NCBI GenBank assembly: GCA_035771165.1
Contig: JAWNZC010000229.1
Location: 1,335,001-1,399,000, forward strand
Direction of reading: 5' to 3'
DNA: 64,000 nucleotides
Source: Paragorgia papillata
Lineage: Eukaryota; Cnidaria; Anthozoa; Scleralcyonacea; Coralliidae
Below are positions 34,216 to 46,577 of this stretch, in pieces. Below the pieces are notes generated by a model. It was given only the letters and a program-made list of their open reading frames with translations, was not told the origin of the DNA and searched no databases. Position 1 is the first letter of the stretch; the number at the start of each line of letters is the position of its first letter. Position numbers and translations under genes: made by a program.

Positions 34216-34599
34216 AGTGCAGAAAAGGTGTAATACAGTGCAAATTTCAATGAATATTAAGCATTCTGATTGGCTAATAAACAACCGGAAACTTACCGGA
34301 AAGCCAATGAAATGCTTATGCGGATTTTGAAGGATGGTTTTTCCTCACGAGAAAATCCAATATGGCGACCAAAACATAGAGTTGTCGAAGAACATTTCGA
34401 TGAAATACAGCGTGAATTTTGCTTTAATATTGTCATTAAAGTTCCTGCAAGAAGACTAGAAGAGGTTAAATGCTATGAGTAAAACGTTTTACGTATTTAG
34501 TGAATAAAGCGAAGCAGTTTTTAACCATTTATGCTTCGAGAAGTGGAGCAATGAGTGGTATGTAAATTTTGTAGCCAGAGGAACATTTGTCTAACATTT

Positions 34600-34785
34600 C
34601 ATGTATATTATTAATAAGTAATAGCATGGTTTCGAGTGCAATTTTGGAAAAACACGCACTCGTGAGTTTTTCAAAGACCTCAAATAGCACTCGTCCTTCG
34701 GACTCGTGCAAATTTGATAGTCTTTGAAAAACTCACTCGTGCATGTTTTTTTCCAAATTGCACTCGAAGCCATGCTATTACCTAT
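34600..34785. repeat. long palindrome, family copy B
   Basis: Arms TAATAGCATGGTTTCGAGTG and the complement ending CATGCTATTACC. The centre CTCGTCCTTCGGACTCGTG is the same as at 19550-19726. The about 400 bp upstream (GCTTTAATATTG, CCTGCAAGAAGACTAGAAG) also matches that locus. Confidence 0.8.
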
Positions 34786-35154
34786 ACTAATCACGCCGGC
34801 AGTCTGGTTTGTTTTTCAGTCATGGCGAGACGAAGTAATTTTTCATATGGAATGACTTTGTCTCGGTCGTCTTTCACCTGGTTGACCCAGCTGCAGCTGG
34901 TTCACTTGAAGTTATTTGATATGTTTTCCCTGCCCTTGTCGCTCGTATATTGTGGGCCACCTGCAAGATATCTAGGGTAAAACTTAAAATATGTATATAT
35001 GATGGAATGTTAACAAGCGTGCAGCATCAAATGTCGGCGTTTATTTCAGAGATGCAGACTATTGATAACAAACTCTGCATGACAGTCTCACAAGGACAAG
35101 TATATGTCAATTTATTAGTTTATTGCTTTGACTGAAATCGTAAGATATTACATA

Positions 35155-36108
35155 ATGAATAAAACGTTGGCATCAGAAGCTCAAATGGAGTTAGTAGTAC
35201 CTTGTTTGTTGAACTTCATTTGCTGTGTTGGAGGGAGTGCGGGAAATCTTCTTGTTCTTTTGTCTTATTACTTGTACAAGAAAATGCGAACCATAACAAA
35301 TGTATATCTGTGCAGTCTGGCCTTGGTTGATCTTGTGGTTTGTCTTGTTATTCAACCATTATACATTGTTACCTTACTAAACCAAATGAGCCAGAAAGAA
35401 CAACATTGCTATTTTCAAATGGTACGCAAGGTGATGACATGGATTACATTGACTGTTGCATCAGGAAATCTAACGGCCATCATGTTTGACCGTTATTTAC
35501 GCGTTTCAGTGCCTTTGAGGTATCCCACGCTAATGACGAAAAAACGTTGCTATATGATTACAGCAGTGTTTTGGATTATTGGTATTATGTTAGGTGGACT
35601 GACTTTGTTAACAAACCCAACCGTCAAGACTGCTATTCAGTGCTATGTACTCTTCTTGATTTTTGGACTGATTATTCCTGGTTATCTTCGAATATTAGTC
35701 ATCGCTAAAACTCAGTCTAAAAAGTTTGCTAAACAAAATAATTATTTAGAGGAACTTTCACGGCAGTATATTTTTGTAGATGAAAACAATCAGCATCAAC
35801 AGCTCCCTGGAAACAAACCCAAATGGTCAGATCAATTTGAAGCAACAAAAACAATCGTAATTGTTATCACACTATTTATTGTTTGCTGGACACCATTAGT
35901 AATTTTCCCTTTTTATTATCGATGGGTTTCGTTCACATTGCGTTCAAAGCTTCTTCTTATTTTTCCATGGATAAATACTTTTGCTCTTTGTTCGTCTTCA
36001 GTAAATCCATTTGTGTACTGTTGGAGAACACCGCCTTATAAACTGTCCTTTCAACAAATTCTTCTTAAGATCTACAAGAGCTGCACATGTTCCAGAAATA
36101 AACCTTAA
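35155..36108 (+). CDS. class A (rhodopsin-like) G-protein-coupled receptor, single exon
   Basis: A 317-residue seven-transmembrane receptor of the plasma membrane; ligand unknown. The open frame extends 9 codons upstream, but the first ATG is at 35155. Class A hallmarks: Asn31 in GSAGNLLVLL (TM1), Asp59 in SLALVDLVV (TM2), Cys85 before TM3 and Cys163 in a short second extracellular loop (putative disulfide), DRY at 112-114, CWTP at 244-247 (TM6), NPFVY at 284-288 (TM7). The short N-terminus has one N-glycosylation sequon (NKT). The C-tail is short, with CTC near the end that could be palmitoylated. No introns, as in many cnidarian class A receptors. I cannot assign a ligand family; peptide-type or orphan are both possible. 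It stands alone, with repeats on both sides. Confidence 0.92.
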   Translation: MNKTLASEAQMELVVPCLLNFICCVGGSAGNLLVLLSYYLYKKMRTITNVYLCSLALVDLVVCLVIQPLYIVTLLNQMSQKEQHCYFQMVRKVMTWITLTVASGNLTAIMFDRYLRVSVPLRYPTLMTKKRCYMITAVFWIIGIMLGGLTLLTNPTVKTAIQCYVLFLIFGLIIPGYLRILVIAKTQSKKFAKQNNYLEELSRQYIFVDENNQHQQLPGNKPKWSDQFEATKTIVIVITLFIVCWTPLVIFPFYYRWVSFTLRSKLLLIFPWINTFALCSSSVNPFVYCWRTPPYKLSFQQILLKIYKSCTCSRNKP

Positions 36109-36172
36109 AATCTCTTATAGTATAGATATAGATTATTAATTTACGATATGGAAACTTTATTTGTCTGTGTGT

Positions 36173-36178
36173 AATAAA
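36173..36178 (+). terminator. polyadenylation signal of GPCR gene
   Basis: AATAAA 65 bp beyond the GPCR stop codon. Confidence 0.55.
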
Positions 36179-37012
36179 TCTGGCGTCTGTACTCGCCAAC
36201 ATATAATAAGATGGATAGTAAACGCAACCTTATTTGCATGGGTTAGAGGAATATACAAACTCTCTCTATATATGTATATAGTTTTTATTGTACACACTCG
36301 ATATACACTGAGTGGATATATAGTATACCAGCTTACGTACCAACACAATTATATACTAAAACAGAACAAAAATGAAATGCATTGTTTCGTCTGCAATCAG
36401 TGTTTGTTAGTTGCAATAACTTATAACTAACATGCACATGCATATTTATATGGAAGTAGCCTGCTGACACAGACCTCGCGCGTGGGGGTCTCGCAACCGA
36501 ATCCCCAATATGGAATATTCCATCAATTTCATTTAACATTAACACTGTCAACTTTTTATATGTATTATTATTACAATTAAAAATGTTACTTCTTATGGAA
36601 GAGAACGAGGTCGAGACAACAGATTTTCAGTATATATTAAAGAAGACTTTGAAAATAGAACAACCTCATGGCCTCAATTAGGGTTGTTACTTGCGATAAG
36701 CCAGGACAATTACTTTATGGAACTAATGTGTCACGAAATTCTTTCCTTACGCCAGTTACGGCCGCAAGATCTAAATCATCGTTATAGGATTTGGTTGCAT
36801 CTTGATCTGAACTAAACCAATTCTTGCTTGCAAATTTAGTTTATGCGAGTTTTAAAACCACTGTAGTCAGTCAGTATAGGATCTTACTAAATTCAGACGA
36901 GTGACACTCATCTGATTTTAGTAAGATCCTGTGAGTATCCTTCAGACGCGAAAATGCTCTATAGTTTAAGTGATGTTGTATAAAGAACGAGGACGGTGTT
37001 GAGATTACAAAT

Positions 37013-37170
37013 TCAGTAAAAACCCGCTAACAAGAACCTACATTTTACCAAATCAGCCTGGGATAGGTTCTTAGATATTCTTATATATTCTTATATATAT
37101 ATAAATTCGTCAGTAATTTCAGCCTGAGGTTCTTAATAGTTGTAGGTTCTTGTTAGTGGGTTTTTACTGT
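37013..37170. repeat. inverted-repeat element (MITE-like)
   Basis: Left CAGTAAAAACCCGCTAACAA pairs with the right TTGTTAGTGGGTTTTTACTG; arms about 35 bp, followed by a short TATA-rich centre. The CAGTAAAAACC end with a flanking TA suggests a Tc1/mariner-type MITE. Confidence 0.75.
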
Positions 37171-37304
37171 ATGCCGGTTGACATTAAAAATCATTTTGTT
37201 TTTTAAGAAAACTTTTTGTTTCTCAATGTAGGTCGATCCCTAACTACTTTAATATACACAGCTGAAGCATGGTACCGTACTAAAAACACAAATCGAAATA
37301 ATAG

Positions 37305-37396
37305 TAAGGTTGGATATACTGCCAAAACATGGAACGTAGTTGAGTCTAGAGAGCGTCTTCCATGTTTCGCGATCGGGGCAGTATATCCAACCTTAT
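37305..37396. repeat. short palindrome
   Basis: AAGGTTGGATATACTGCC pairs with GGCAGTATATCCAACCTT; an inner pair CATGGAA/TTCCATG. About 92 bp, non-coding. Confidence 0.75.
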
Positions 37397-39379
37397 ACTA
37401 TATATTTCGATGAAACATGCATGTATACTATCTGCATATGATTCACTGCATGTCAATCTGCCACAACGTCGTCTGTCACACAACTCCTTTTATCATTTAA
37501 AAAGGTAACGTTGAAATATATATTATCTTCAAACTTGTTTCCCGAGACATTATGGCTAGTCTATGTTTAACTGATTTGATTATTAATAATTACAGTAAAT
37601 TAGGGAACTCCATGATTGTTTAACTTGGAAAGTTCATTTGCATTCGATTCATGAAAAGTTTGACCGCGTTTGACAGCCAGGGACTATAAAAGGCTCATAA
37701 TGACTGTTCATTACGTGATGGAGTTCATATTTTATCATCTAATATCTCATTGCATTTTTAGCTGTTCTTTCTTAATTATCGTTCCACTTAGCGGGATGAA
37801 AGTTGACCTGCATGTCTTTATCATCTGGTCTTAAGATGCATGGCCATGGAACAAGGGTGACGAATAGAATATAGGAAAACTAAAGTTATGCATCACAGAC
37901 ATAGTTTAACGCTACTCTGGCTTTAAAGTTTTTTGAACGTAGCTTAAAAAAGTTACAGTTCATGACCCAACGTTTCGACACTCCGATCTAGTGTCTTTAT
38001 CTAGTGTCTTGTGAAGACAGGTCCCATATTTATATTCTCACAGAAGTCTTCACAACGATCACCCCTAGTCTACAAACTATTGTAAACTATTGTAAAATCT
38101 AATGTAAATTACTCTGAATCCAAGAAGCAAACTGACATATATACTTTCTTAATTATATATACTTCTCTGCTACAGAATCATTATCAACTCTCAATAGGAA
38201 ACCACGACTTCGACCACATGACCCGTCGGAGTGTTCACTTCCGGCTATACCGCAAGCATACCAGGTAACCACTAATCTCATTCTCGCGTCATCAGGCAGT
38301 TTCAACTGTATACGATTTTCATTGCTATAAGCCTCGCCGCTCATTGTCTTAGCGAGAATAATATAAGTTATGGGATGAAAAACTTTGACCGAGGCAATGA
38401 GCGGCGCGGAGTAGTGTCCCGTGCTCGCGTGGCGAGGGGACACCATACGGCGCCGAAGGGGAGGTGGGAGGGTCAAAACCTAGTGAGTGGTTTAGCCCGT
38501 TGTAAGCTTGCTGAGAATGATTCAGAAACCACGTTTTCCTGGGTTCTAAACAACGACTCCTGGGAGTTACGTGGTCAGAAATTCTCGCATGGCCGGTTTT
38601 CACGTCATTTTTAGCAATGAAGATGGGAATTCATTGCCACCTGACTTAAGACATTCGACTGACTTGACATATTTCAAATCAACCCAGCCTACAAAGAAAC
38701 TATTTTAATTTGAAACTTTTTAACTATTTACGAATTTAAATTTTTACCGGCAATTACTCTTACACAGTTTCCTTTTATACTACTCATCTATTTATAGATT
38801 TCGTTTAATCATGCATTACTATATAGTTGTCTAAATATTAAAAAAATAAAATAAAAATATCATAGCGAACAGAAGGACACAAGTTTGACTCGCATCTGCA
38901 TGGACCGGAAATAATATATCAATTCATATAAGCAATTACAATTGAATAATTATCGTGAATGCATGTGACTCAAGAATGTTCAAGAAGAGATTAATTAACT
39001 GACAACTTTCTTTCACAGAACGTGCCCATCACATGATTCTGTCAAACTTCAAAATGAAATTAAACTCTGCCTAGTTATACCCTCCAGTACTACTCTATAA
39101 AGACATAATTTATATTCAGTGCTACTCTGTCTGTATACTTGACTTGTTTTCTTTCTTGTCGGTGTTTGATTTTTTCCACCTTTTTGTAAACAACTTGTTT
39201 GTTTCTCCTATATATCCATTATGATATAATAATTTTACCCTATATAGTGTATAGCAAAAGTAAAACAAAACATAAGTTGATATTTATAATTTTTAACAAT
39301 GGAACTTCTGTACTAACGCTTTTTTTTTTTTACTAATGTGTAAATGCAGTGCTTATCAATCAGCGATCAGTCCGTGCAT

Positions 39380-40370
39380 CAAGTGAAATACTGCTACGGG
39401 TTTACTGGCCAAAGACATGAAAGACAGATGCTGCAGCTCCATTTGGGAAATAGCAATGAATTAACGACCAAGAGAATTTATCACCGACTGAAGAACCAGT
39501 AGCTGGAATTACTGAAAGAGAAGTAAGATCAGCCATGGGGAAAGACTGAAGAAAGATCAATAAGTCATGACCATCGGAGCTGACGGCAGACATGGTCAGG
39601 CACTCGGAAATGTAAGAGAAACGTACATTTGGCGCCTGTTTCAACCAATCTGGGAAGAAGAATGCATCCCAAACGACTGGAGGAAGAGCCTAGTGATTCC
39701 AATATACAAGTAGAAGGGAGATGTATTGGGCAATGAAAACTACAGACTGAGGCATCAATCTCCTGGAGCATATATATCCTCAAAGTTTTGGAAAATTTAA
39801 AGGTGTTGGACAAAAGGCTCAGAAAGCTTGTGGAGATCAACAGAATGCAATTTGGCTTCAGATCGGGATGTGATCTTTGTGCTGAAGCAGGTTCAAGAGA
39901 AGGCACTTGAAGGACAGAAGAAATTATACCACGCTTTTTTGATTTGGAGAAGGCGTATGACCAAATACCAAGATAATTGGTATGGTGCCTTGTGGTGTCT
40001 ACGCAAGAAGGGTGTACTAGAGAAATTGGTGCCATGCAGCATTGTAGTGAGCCCATTCACGGAAACACAGAAACCTTTGAAGTGGGAGTAGGACTACGCC
40101 AGGGATCACCGTTTAATTAACCCCATACTCTTCATCAGAGTGATGGATGAATTTGTTGAGTAAAGAATGCCAATTCCAATGAAGGATTACCAATGGAGGA
40201 GCTCTATACAGACGACCTGTCACTGACGTCGACCACTACATCTGGGAGGAAGCTCCAAGTTAGGCTAAACACCTGGTAAGAAGCTTTGGAGAAGGACTGA
40301 AAATAAATGCAGGAAAGACAGATCGAGGTTCTCTAAGAGACCTACCAACACCAAAGAGGGTTCACAATAA
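39380..40370 (+). mobile_element. decayed non-LTR retrotransposon, reverse transcriptase region
   Basis: Frameshifted and stop-riddled, but RT landmarks remain: WRKSLVIPIYK near 39680, MQFGFRSGCD near 39847, VQEKALEGQKKLYHAFFDL and EKAYDQIPR near 39893-39970, LRKKGVLEKLV near 40000. The order and spacing match the RT domain of LINEs with the 'KKLY..F.DLEKAYD' motif. Clade not resolved. No intact ORF. Confidence 0.8.
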
Positions 40371-40943
40371 CAATAGGTTGATCGCCGGATAACGATTATT
40401 TTGATAACGAGAACGAGAAACGAGATAGACGAGAAAAAATGGACGAGATTCGGGATTTCAAAAAACGGCGGGAAACGAGATATAGAAATATTTGCTGTCA
40501 TGATTCGGGAAATAAGGAGAATTGAACCAGTCGTCATGTAGGGTGTTTTGAGCCTTTTGATTGGTTAAATCGCATCACTGAGTTTGCAAAATTGTTGAAA
40601 CCTAGTTGTAAATTGTGATGTCCCGATTCGAATGGGGTGAGTATGCTTGTTTTAGAGCACCCTGGTTTTACTGAGGTTTTTAAGTGAACTTTTCTTCAAA
40701 TTCTTCATGGTCTCACATTCTGATGACTACGTTGACGTTTCAAATGATTTTATCGCCTTACAAACCTTACCAAGCCACAATCAAGTGATCGAGGTAAACG
40801 TTGTTGAACTTTGTTTTGATGTTTCCGATCCTGTGTTGTTTCAAAGAAACTGGAATTTGGGATGCATATTTTAACTAGTAAACCTTGATATTTTCTTTTA
40901 AAATGAGTAAGAATAGATGGGAATTTTATCGTATTGTGGCTTT

Positions 40944-41213
40944 CAGGGGCGGATCCAGGGGCCTTGGCCTATTATATATGTATTCTTTGAATGGTATATT
41001 ATATTATATATAATATATAAATTGTGTTTAGTGTATAATATAGAGTATAAAAATCACTATTTCTGATCCTAATACTGTGTATTAAACTGCCCCAAAAATG
41101 CAGGAAATAGCATTTCAGGGTATCAGAAATAAAGAAATTTCCAGGGGAGCATACCCCAGGACCCCTCTAGAGGTGTCAACCCCCTCTTTAAAAAAATCCT
41201 CGATCCGCCCCTG
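40944..41213. mobile_element. hAT-like MITE
   Basis: Ends CAGGGGCGGATC and GATCCGCCCCTG are inverted. CAGGGGCGG-type termini are typical of hAT elements. The flanks share TGGCTTT; depending on the exact boundary this is 7 of an 8-bp TSD, so the duplication is imperfect or ambiguous. Confidence 0.65.
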
Positions 41214-41654
41214 GCTTTGTCGTATTTTTACGATTTTCCTTTTAAGTTGTATTAATCCTAAACTTTGAATATACAAGGGTTTTTTAAGCTTGTCAATTTC
41301 AACTAGGTTGTTGTGCACCAATCAATGTTTTGCCCGACCCAGGGGCATTTGATATTTTCAATTTTTTTGTGTCAATAAGCCCCACTGTGGAGCACCACTT
41401 TGTAGTCAATCTTTGTCAAATTTCCCCCTGTCTTGAGTTAGAGCACAGCATGTTTTTGTTTAGATATATTTTCTTGCACAAAGAAATTATGTGTTCAGTC
41501 CGGTGAGCTTATATACTAATTTTTTCTGTAACTCTTCGAGTCTTTTCAATAAAATTTCAGCTACCGCAAAGTTAAAAAACAAAAGCCTGATTAAAAAGTA
41601 AACAAGAGTTCAAACATGTATTATTTGCATGACAAAAAATTGCATAAATATTAG

Positions 41655-41986
41655 ATGCATTACACTCCCGTCTGCGCATGATCCGCCATCTTGTTTTTGT
41701 GAGCCTCACAAACAAGACGACATTCGTAGATAATTACATGAAGTACTCAGGTCAATGTAAACCGTTCGGAGCAACATGGTCGAAAACCAAGTGATTCGGC
41801 GAGGATATCTCTTCGGATTTTTTCCATTTCCGCTAAAAATGTTTTGTTTCAAGTACAAGTAATGAAGAGGAAGCAAGAAACGCTTACAATCATGAATAAA
41901 GTACTAGTATCAATATTTTTTTTGTAAATACAGATGTAAACATTAGTTTCGCACATGCGCAGACGGGAGTGTAATGCACCTTTAAA
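41655..41986. mobile_element. TTAAAGGTG MITE family, copy 2
   Basis: ATGCATTACACTCCCGTCTG and the inverted end CACCTTTAAA. The interior is reverse-complement-homologous to 17907-18223 (GACATTCGTAGATAATTAC, AACCAAGTGATTCGGCGAGG). Confidence 0.8.
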
Positions 41987-42573
41987 GTGCTATACTCACA
42001 AACTCACCTTGCAATGCGGTAATACACGTGCCATATATATATGTTATGGCATATGATGGCCTTTGAAAGGTAGGAGACTGGTTACAAGAAATGTCAAATT
42101 GCCCGACCCTGGGAGGCTCCCTTGATGTCAAATAAAGTCAAATCCCTAGCCTGCGTAGCTGACGGTATTAGGGAGTTCGGGCGGTAAGCAACATGCCCGC
42201 TTACCGCGCATGCTATCAAATCCCTGACCTCCCTCGGGTCGGGAAAAACATTGATTGGTCCAGTCTTTTTACTATCGATCCATGATTGAACAAAGAGATT
42301 CGGGATTTCTAAATAATGAAGACCGGATTCGGGATTTAAGAAGCCTATTGGGGACTCTCACTGAAGTCAAGATTGTAGACCTACATGGGAAAAGACTGAA
42401 GTAGGCGCCACATTTTAACGAGCAGAGCCTTCTTTTTGTAAGTACCAGCTGCCGGAGGTCAAGATACAGGAAGATGGAGGCTGTCAAAAGGCCGTAAAAG
42501 CCACAGGGAGCCCATCTTGGCAGCGTGTTGTGAGCCCATCTTGGCGTTTTCCGCCTTTTTTCCTGCTTCCGGT

Positions 42574-42922
42574 AACACCGCTGCCAAACGTTTTGCGCAT
42601 GCGCGACGCCCGAGCTCGTCCTCAGAAAAAGAGCGGGAAAATACTGAAATATTTGGACTGGTCCGAGAGTCCGACACAAAAGTTAAAATTATAAGTATAC
42701 TACCGAAAAGATAAGGTAGATGATAATTTGTGCATGGCTTCTTTGTCAATATTGTAACATATTCTGAATTTACCCCTTCATAATTTTCTTTACCCTTTTT
42801 TTAAAACACAAATGAATAGTCGAGTCTTACTTAGTCTTCGCTGTCTGGTTGTTGTCGCCACGGCTTCTCTTGATATTTATTCTAGAGAATTCACGCATGC
42901 GCAAACGTTTGGCAGCGGTGTT
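42574..42922. mobile_element. MULE-like non-autonomous element, copy 3, 9-bp TSD
   Basis: A 349-bp element with AACACCGCTGCC...GGCAGCGGTGTT ends, flanked by perfect GCTTCCGGT duplications (42565-42573 and 42923-42931). Same orientation as copy 1. Confidence 0.88.
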
Positions 42923-42931
42923 GCTTCCGGT

Positions 42932-45035
42932 AACCGTTTTTCGTTTATTTAAATCCCCTGCCACAGTCCACCGCGCGTCTTTCGAGTCCGGATCCAGAGT
43001 ACTCATTACTCATTACAAGACTGATCCGTCCAGTCCTCATGTGTGAGGCCCAGACATGGCCATTGAAGAAAAAAGAAGAGCTGCTACTTATGAGAACGGA
43101 AAGATTGAAATCTAGAGTCCCTAAAATAACATTTCCTCCATTTTAGGGCTAGATGTTACAGAATTCTGAAAATTATAAAATCGTTCTTGATGGAAATGAA
43201 ATAATTTTCGCAGGACTGCCAAACATGATAAAATGGTGTAATTTGTAAAAAAAGAAATTCAAAGAGGACGGAGCCCTTCCCAGGTTCAGCCTCCTCTCTA
43301 CTACACAACTGCTTCTTTAGATAGCCAGTGGGCAGTGGGCAGTGCGTTTGTTTATATCTGATCGTCCTGCAATGGAGAAGTAAGGCGCCTCCTTCCCTCC
43401 ACCAGCCTAGGGTGCCACCTTGAGCAAGTGATAGCAACCCTTGAGCTCCCCTGTTAGGGTTACAAAACAGAACCCTGCTGCGTTGCAGGTGGTCAACGGT
43501 TTTGACAAAGGCTATGGAACCTCGTCCAGAAATCCAAGGCGTAGTTGCTGACACGTTAGGGCGTTCAACTACACATTGAATTGTTGTTACGGCCAGAAGC
43601 TGCGATGCGTTGCCAGTTGTCGCACTTATGCTCCATTGGGCACCAACGTAACAGGTTTAGAGGGTGTATAGTTGATGCGCAACAACTATTTCACCATATC
43701 TGCGCATGCAAGGTGAGAAGTCCTATGGCGATGAAATAAAGGCGACGGTGGCAGGTTTAGAGGAACTGGAAGTCACTAGCTGGAGTTTTACACATAGGCG
43801 GTCTGATTGTGATGGTCGTAAGGATACTGTCGACTTCCAAGTGATGGTTCTTCGAGGCAGCTATTCAGACGACTAAGCAGCCCTCTTAATACCCAAAAGT
43901 TAATTTAACACTGAAACCTCATTTTCTTTCAGTTGAGTCGATAAATACAGATCATGACACTGATGACAACATACAAGATGACAGATCGTACTGACAGCTT
44001 TCACTCAATAAATCCTACTCATCGCAGTTCATAGTTTTCACCAGCTTATCAACATATCAAGTGTCAATGACAGTATAATTTAAAATAGTTTCCTTTTCTT
44101 ATCACGTTTCAGCTGGCTAGACATTAAGATCCTAAATAAAAATTATAAGCTAGAACTCCTTGGTCTGACAATGACTTTTGTTTTTGATCTGTATCTTGGA
44201 TTTTTCAAGATGTTCATTTTCAGAATTTATATGTAATGTGAATGGATGAAAATTAGACTGACCAATCACAGTAAGGAATTAATTGTAAATAGAAAGATTA
44301 CATATGTACGTGGATACCTGTAGGAGTCCACACAGTCCCTAGTATACATCATACAGTACTTTCTCACTCATCTGCTAGTGCTAGCATGCAGTATATACCA
44401 TACTGTACATACATACAGTACTTTATTACTCTTAATATCTGGTATATATACAGTATTGTATCACTCTCAGTCCCTGTAATCCAAATTAATACAATAAGTG
44501 CCACAGTAGACAGTAGACTAGTTAACATTCATTTTGGACAAAACAAATTTTTCTCAGTTCCAGTTCAAGCCAAAAGTGATTAAAAAGTTCAGCCAGAATT
44601 TAAACCTTTATCTCTGTTAAATGAAATTGATGTACCACTGTACCTTTGTTTAAACTTAATAATTTTTTGACAAAATATTTTCACAATGCACTTTGATTCC
44701 AGGAATTCAGCCATTTATAAACATTGTATTTATATCCTGGTTCCAGAAGTAAGGGAGGCAAGGTGGAAAAGAAGGGCCTCTGGTCTTAAAACCGGTTCAG
44801 AATTTGAACATGGCTGGTGGTGATCCTAGTCTGGATGCTTGAACCAGGATAGTGTGGAGACAGGGATTTCCCCAAATTGTTTTGACATGTTTCCATTTCC
44901 GTAAGTGAGAGATTCTCAAGCAATTTGACCAGATGTTCTTCCTTTCCACCTCACCTCAATTCAATTCAAGAGCCTCTGGAACAAGAGTAACATTGTATCA
45001 CTTAAAGTAAATGGTTTGAACCCAGGAGTATTATA
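42932..45035. other. intergenic, no gene seen
   Basis: About 2.1 kb without a supported gene. A small TACTGTACATACATACAGTA palindromic motif lies around 44390-44460. Otherwise nothing recognised. Confidence 0.45.
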
Positions 45036-45181
45036 ACATGTTTGAGAAAGTTGCTGATCTAGGTTAGGTAGTCCACCGAGGCTGTTGAAACATCAGTCAC
45101 TACATGTACCACCACAAACAGTCTTTCTCAAGACTACTCTAACCTAGACGAGCAACTTCCTCAAACATGTTATTGTATTAC
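45036..45181. repeat. inverted repeat downstream of BUD23
   Basis: Left AACATGTTTGAGAAAGTTGC and right GCAACTTCCTCAAACATGTT; inner CTAACCTAGA/TCTAGGTTAG. It ends within 10 bp of the BUD23 stop codon. Confidence 0.75.
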
Positions 45182-45188
45182 TTCAAGT

Positions 45189-46037
45189 TTAAAATACAGG
45201 TCGTCTTTTTCTTCCAGTATAGCTGGAGTTGTGTCGGGTTTCTTTTCCTTGACGTCGTCTTCTTTCCTTCTTTGCCTCGATCCAATCTTTACTTTTCTTT
45301 AAAGGTTTGCCCCACTTTGGTCTTTTAAGCTGCCGCTCTCGCTTATTTGAAAACCGTACTTCATTCCCCACACTACCAGTAGCATCTTGTTGAAGACCTT
45401 GAGGAAGTGCATACGAGCTTCCACCATTAAAAAGACAAAGAAAGATTTTCTTGGCTTTTGTACTATTAGGAAAATCAACAACAATACCTCCAGTGAAGCC
45501 AGCTCTCATAGCTTGAGCTGTCACCAGTTCCATCTGCTGGGGATTTTCTGGGTAGAATTGAAATACTGCTTTACTTCCTCGACACAAACAAGCATAGAGA
45601 GAAGAGAAAAACTGGTGTAAACGACGAACTGGATTATGTGATGTTTTATCTGAATTACATAACCACTGCAGAGCAGAAACACTAATACAACCATCAAATG
45701 ACCCAGCTCGAAAAGGCAATCCTTGTCCTGCATCGTGTAAAATAATATCCCCATCAACTTCACGTTCTTTAGCAACGTCTAACATAGCTTTACTAATATC
45801 AAAACCAACCCAATTATGACCAGCTTCAGTAAGAACATCTCCACTCAACCCAGAACCACATCCAATATCAAGAAGATATTTCGCTTGATCATCTGCTAAA
45901 CCAAGTAGCTCTAATGCTCTTTCAGTTAAATTCACTTGAATCTCAATCATTCTTGAGTTAGATGTGTATTTTCTTGCTTCTTCTTCGTTATAAAACAACT
46001 CAGGAGGACCACGATGTTCAGGACGTTTCGACGCCAT
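45189..46037 (-). CDS. BUD23: BUD23-type 18S rRNA (guanine-N7) methyltransferase, intronless
   Basis: A 282-residue class I SAM-dependent methyltransferase. BUD23 (WBSCR22) works with TRMT112 to methylate a guanine of 18S rRNA and is needed for 40S ribosome maturation (family knowledge). The N-terminus PEHRGPPELFYNEEEARKY is the BUD23 signature. SAM-binding motif I is LLDIGCGSGLSG (55-66), with acidic Asp80 in VGFDISKAMLD and a SALQWLC segment. The C-terminal third is strongly basic (KKERRRRQGKE, GRKRRPVF), as in BUD23 nuclear/nucleolar tails. The length matches animal orthologues. The frame is open 39 codons further upstream; I chose the internal ATG because homology starts there and its context AAGATGGCGTC is good. 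It has no introns, unlike vertebrate BUD23, and no stops or frameshifts. Confidence 0.95.
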   Translation of the reverse strand: MASKRPEHRGPPELFYNEEEARKYTSNSRMIEIQVNLTERALELLGLADDQAKYLLDIGCGSGLSGDVLTEAGHNWVGFDISKAMLDVAKEREVDGDIILHDAGQGLPFRAGSFDGCISVSALQWLCNSDKTSHNPVRRLHQFFSSLYACLCRGSKAVFQFYPENPQQMELVTAQAMRAGFTGGIVVDFPNSTKAKKIFLCLFNGGSSYALPQGLQQDATGSVGNEVRFSNKRERQLKRPKWGKPLKKSKDWIEAKKERRRRQGKETRHNSSYTGRKRRPVF

Positions 46038-46577
46038 CTTGTTTTTTCGGTGCCACTGGCATAGGTCGCCTAAACATGCTTTACTTAGAGCCGCGAAAGA
46101 AAATCGGGATGGGGAAAAATTATTACAAACATCCACGTTGGCGTACGTTTTCACTCCCTCAAATAATAGATCTCTGATTGTGAATGTATGCTAAAGCTCA
46201 CACTGTTTGCTACGGATATAACTCTACCCTAAAACAATAACAATGGCTAAATTGCACTGATTCATATAAACTTTTCATCTTATTTTCTAAGCTAAAACTG
46301 TTTGTATCTTTAAAATAATTAACAAACACTTCTACTGTCCATCTGTTTTTTGGCTCGCGTCTGCACATCGGATAGATAAATGCAGCCCATGTTTTATCTA
46401 TTGCTTAAAAATCATCAATTAAGAGAAATTTATTATGATTGTTACCCTCGATAAACAAAGACGCTTTTACTTGGGAAGCAAACATATGACCCTATTTAAT
46501 TTAAATACTGATAACCCAATATGGCCCTCTCCACTTGATGAATTGAAATTAGTTCGTAGAGTTAACTGGAAAAACCT

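Larger units (their letters stand above)
36109..39379. other. intergenic, no gene seen; several inverted repeats
   Basis: No supported gene. It holds inverted repeats at about 36870-36940 (AGGATCTTACTAAA arms), 37013-37170 and 37305-37396. A Penelope-like GTTTCGACACTCCGATC segment lies near 37970-38000. A structured stretch at 38280-38400 has CTCATTG/CAATGAG arms. Confidence 0.5.
40371..42573. other. repeat-rich intergenic, no gene seen
   Basis: Contains the hAT-like element 40944-41213 and the MITE 41655-41986, listed separately. Two related stretches (TGCCCGACCCAGGGGCATTT near 41331; TTGCCCGACCCTGGGAGG near 42100; ATTCGGGATTT near 40448 and 42299) suggest a composite repeat spanning about 40390-42360. 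Confidence 0.5.
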
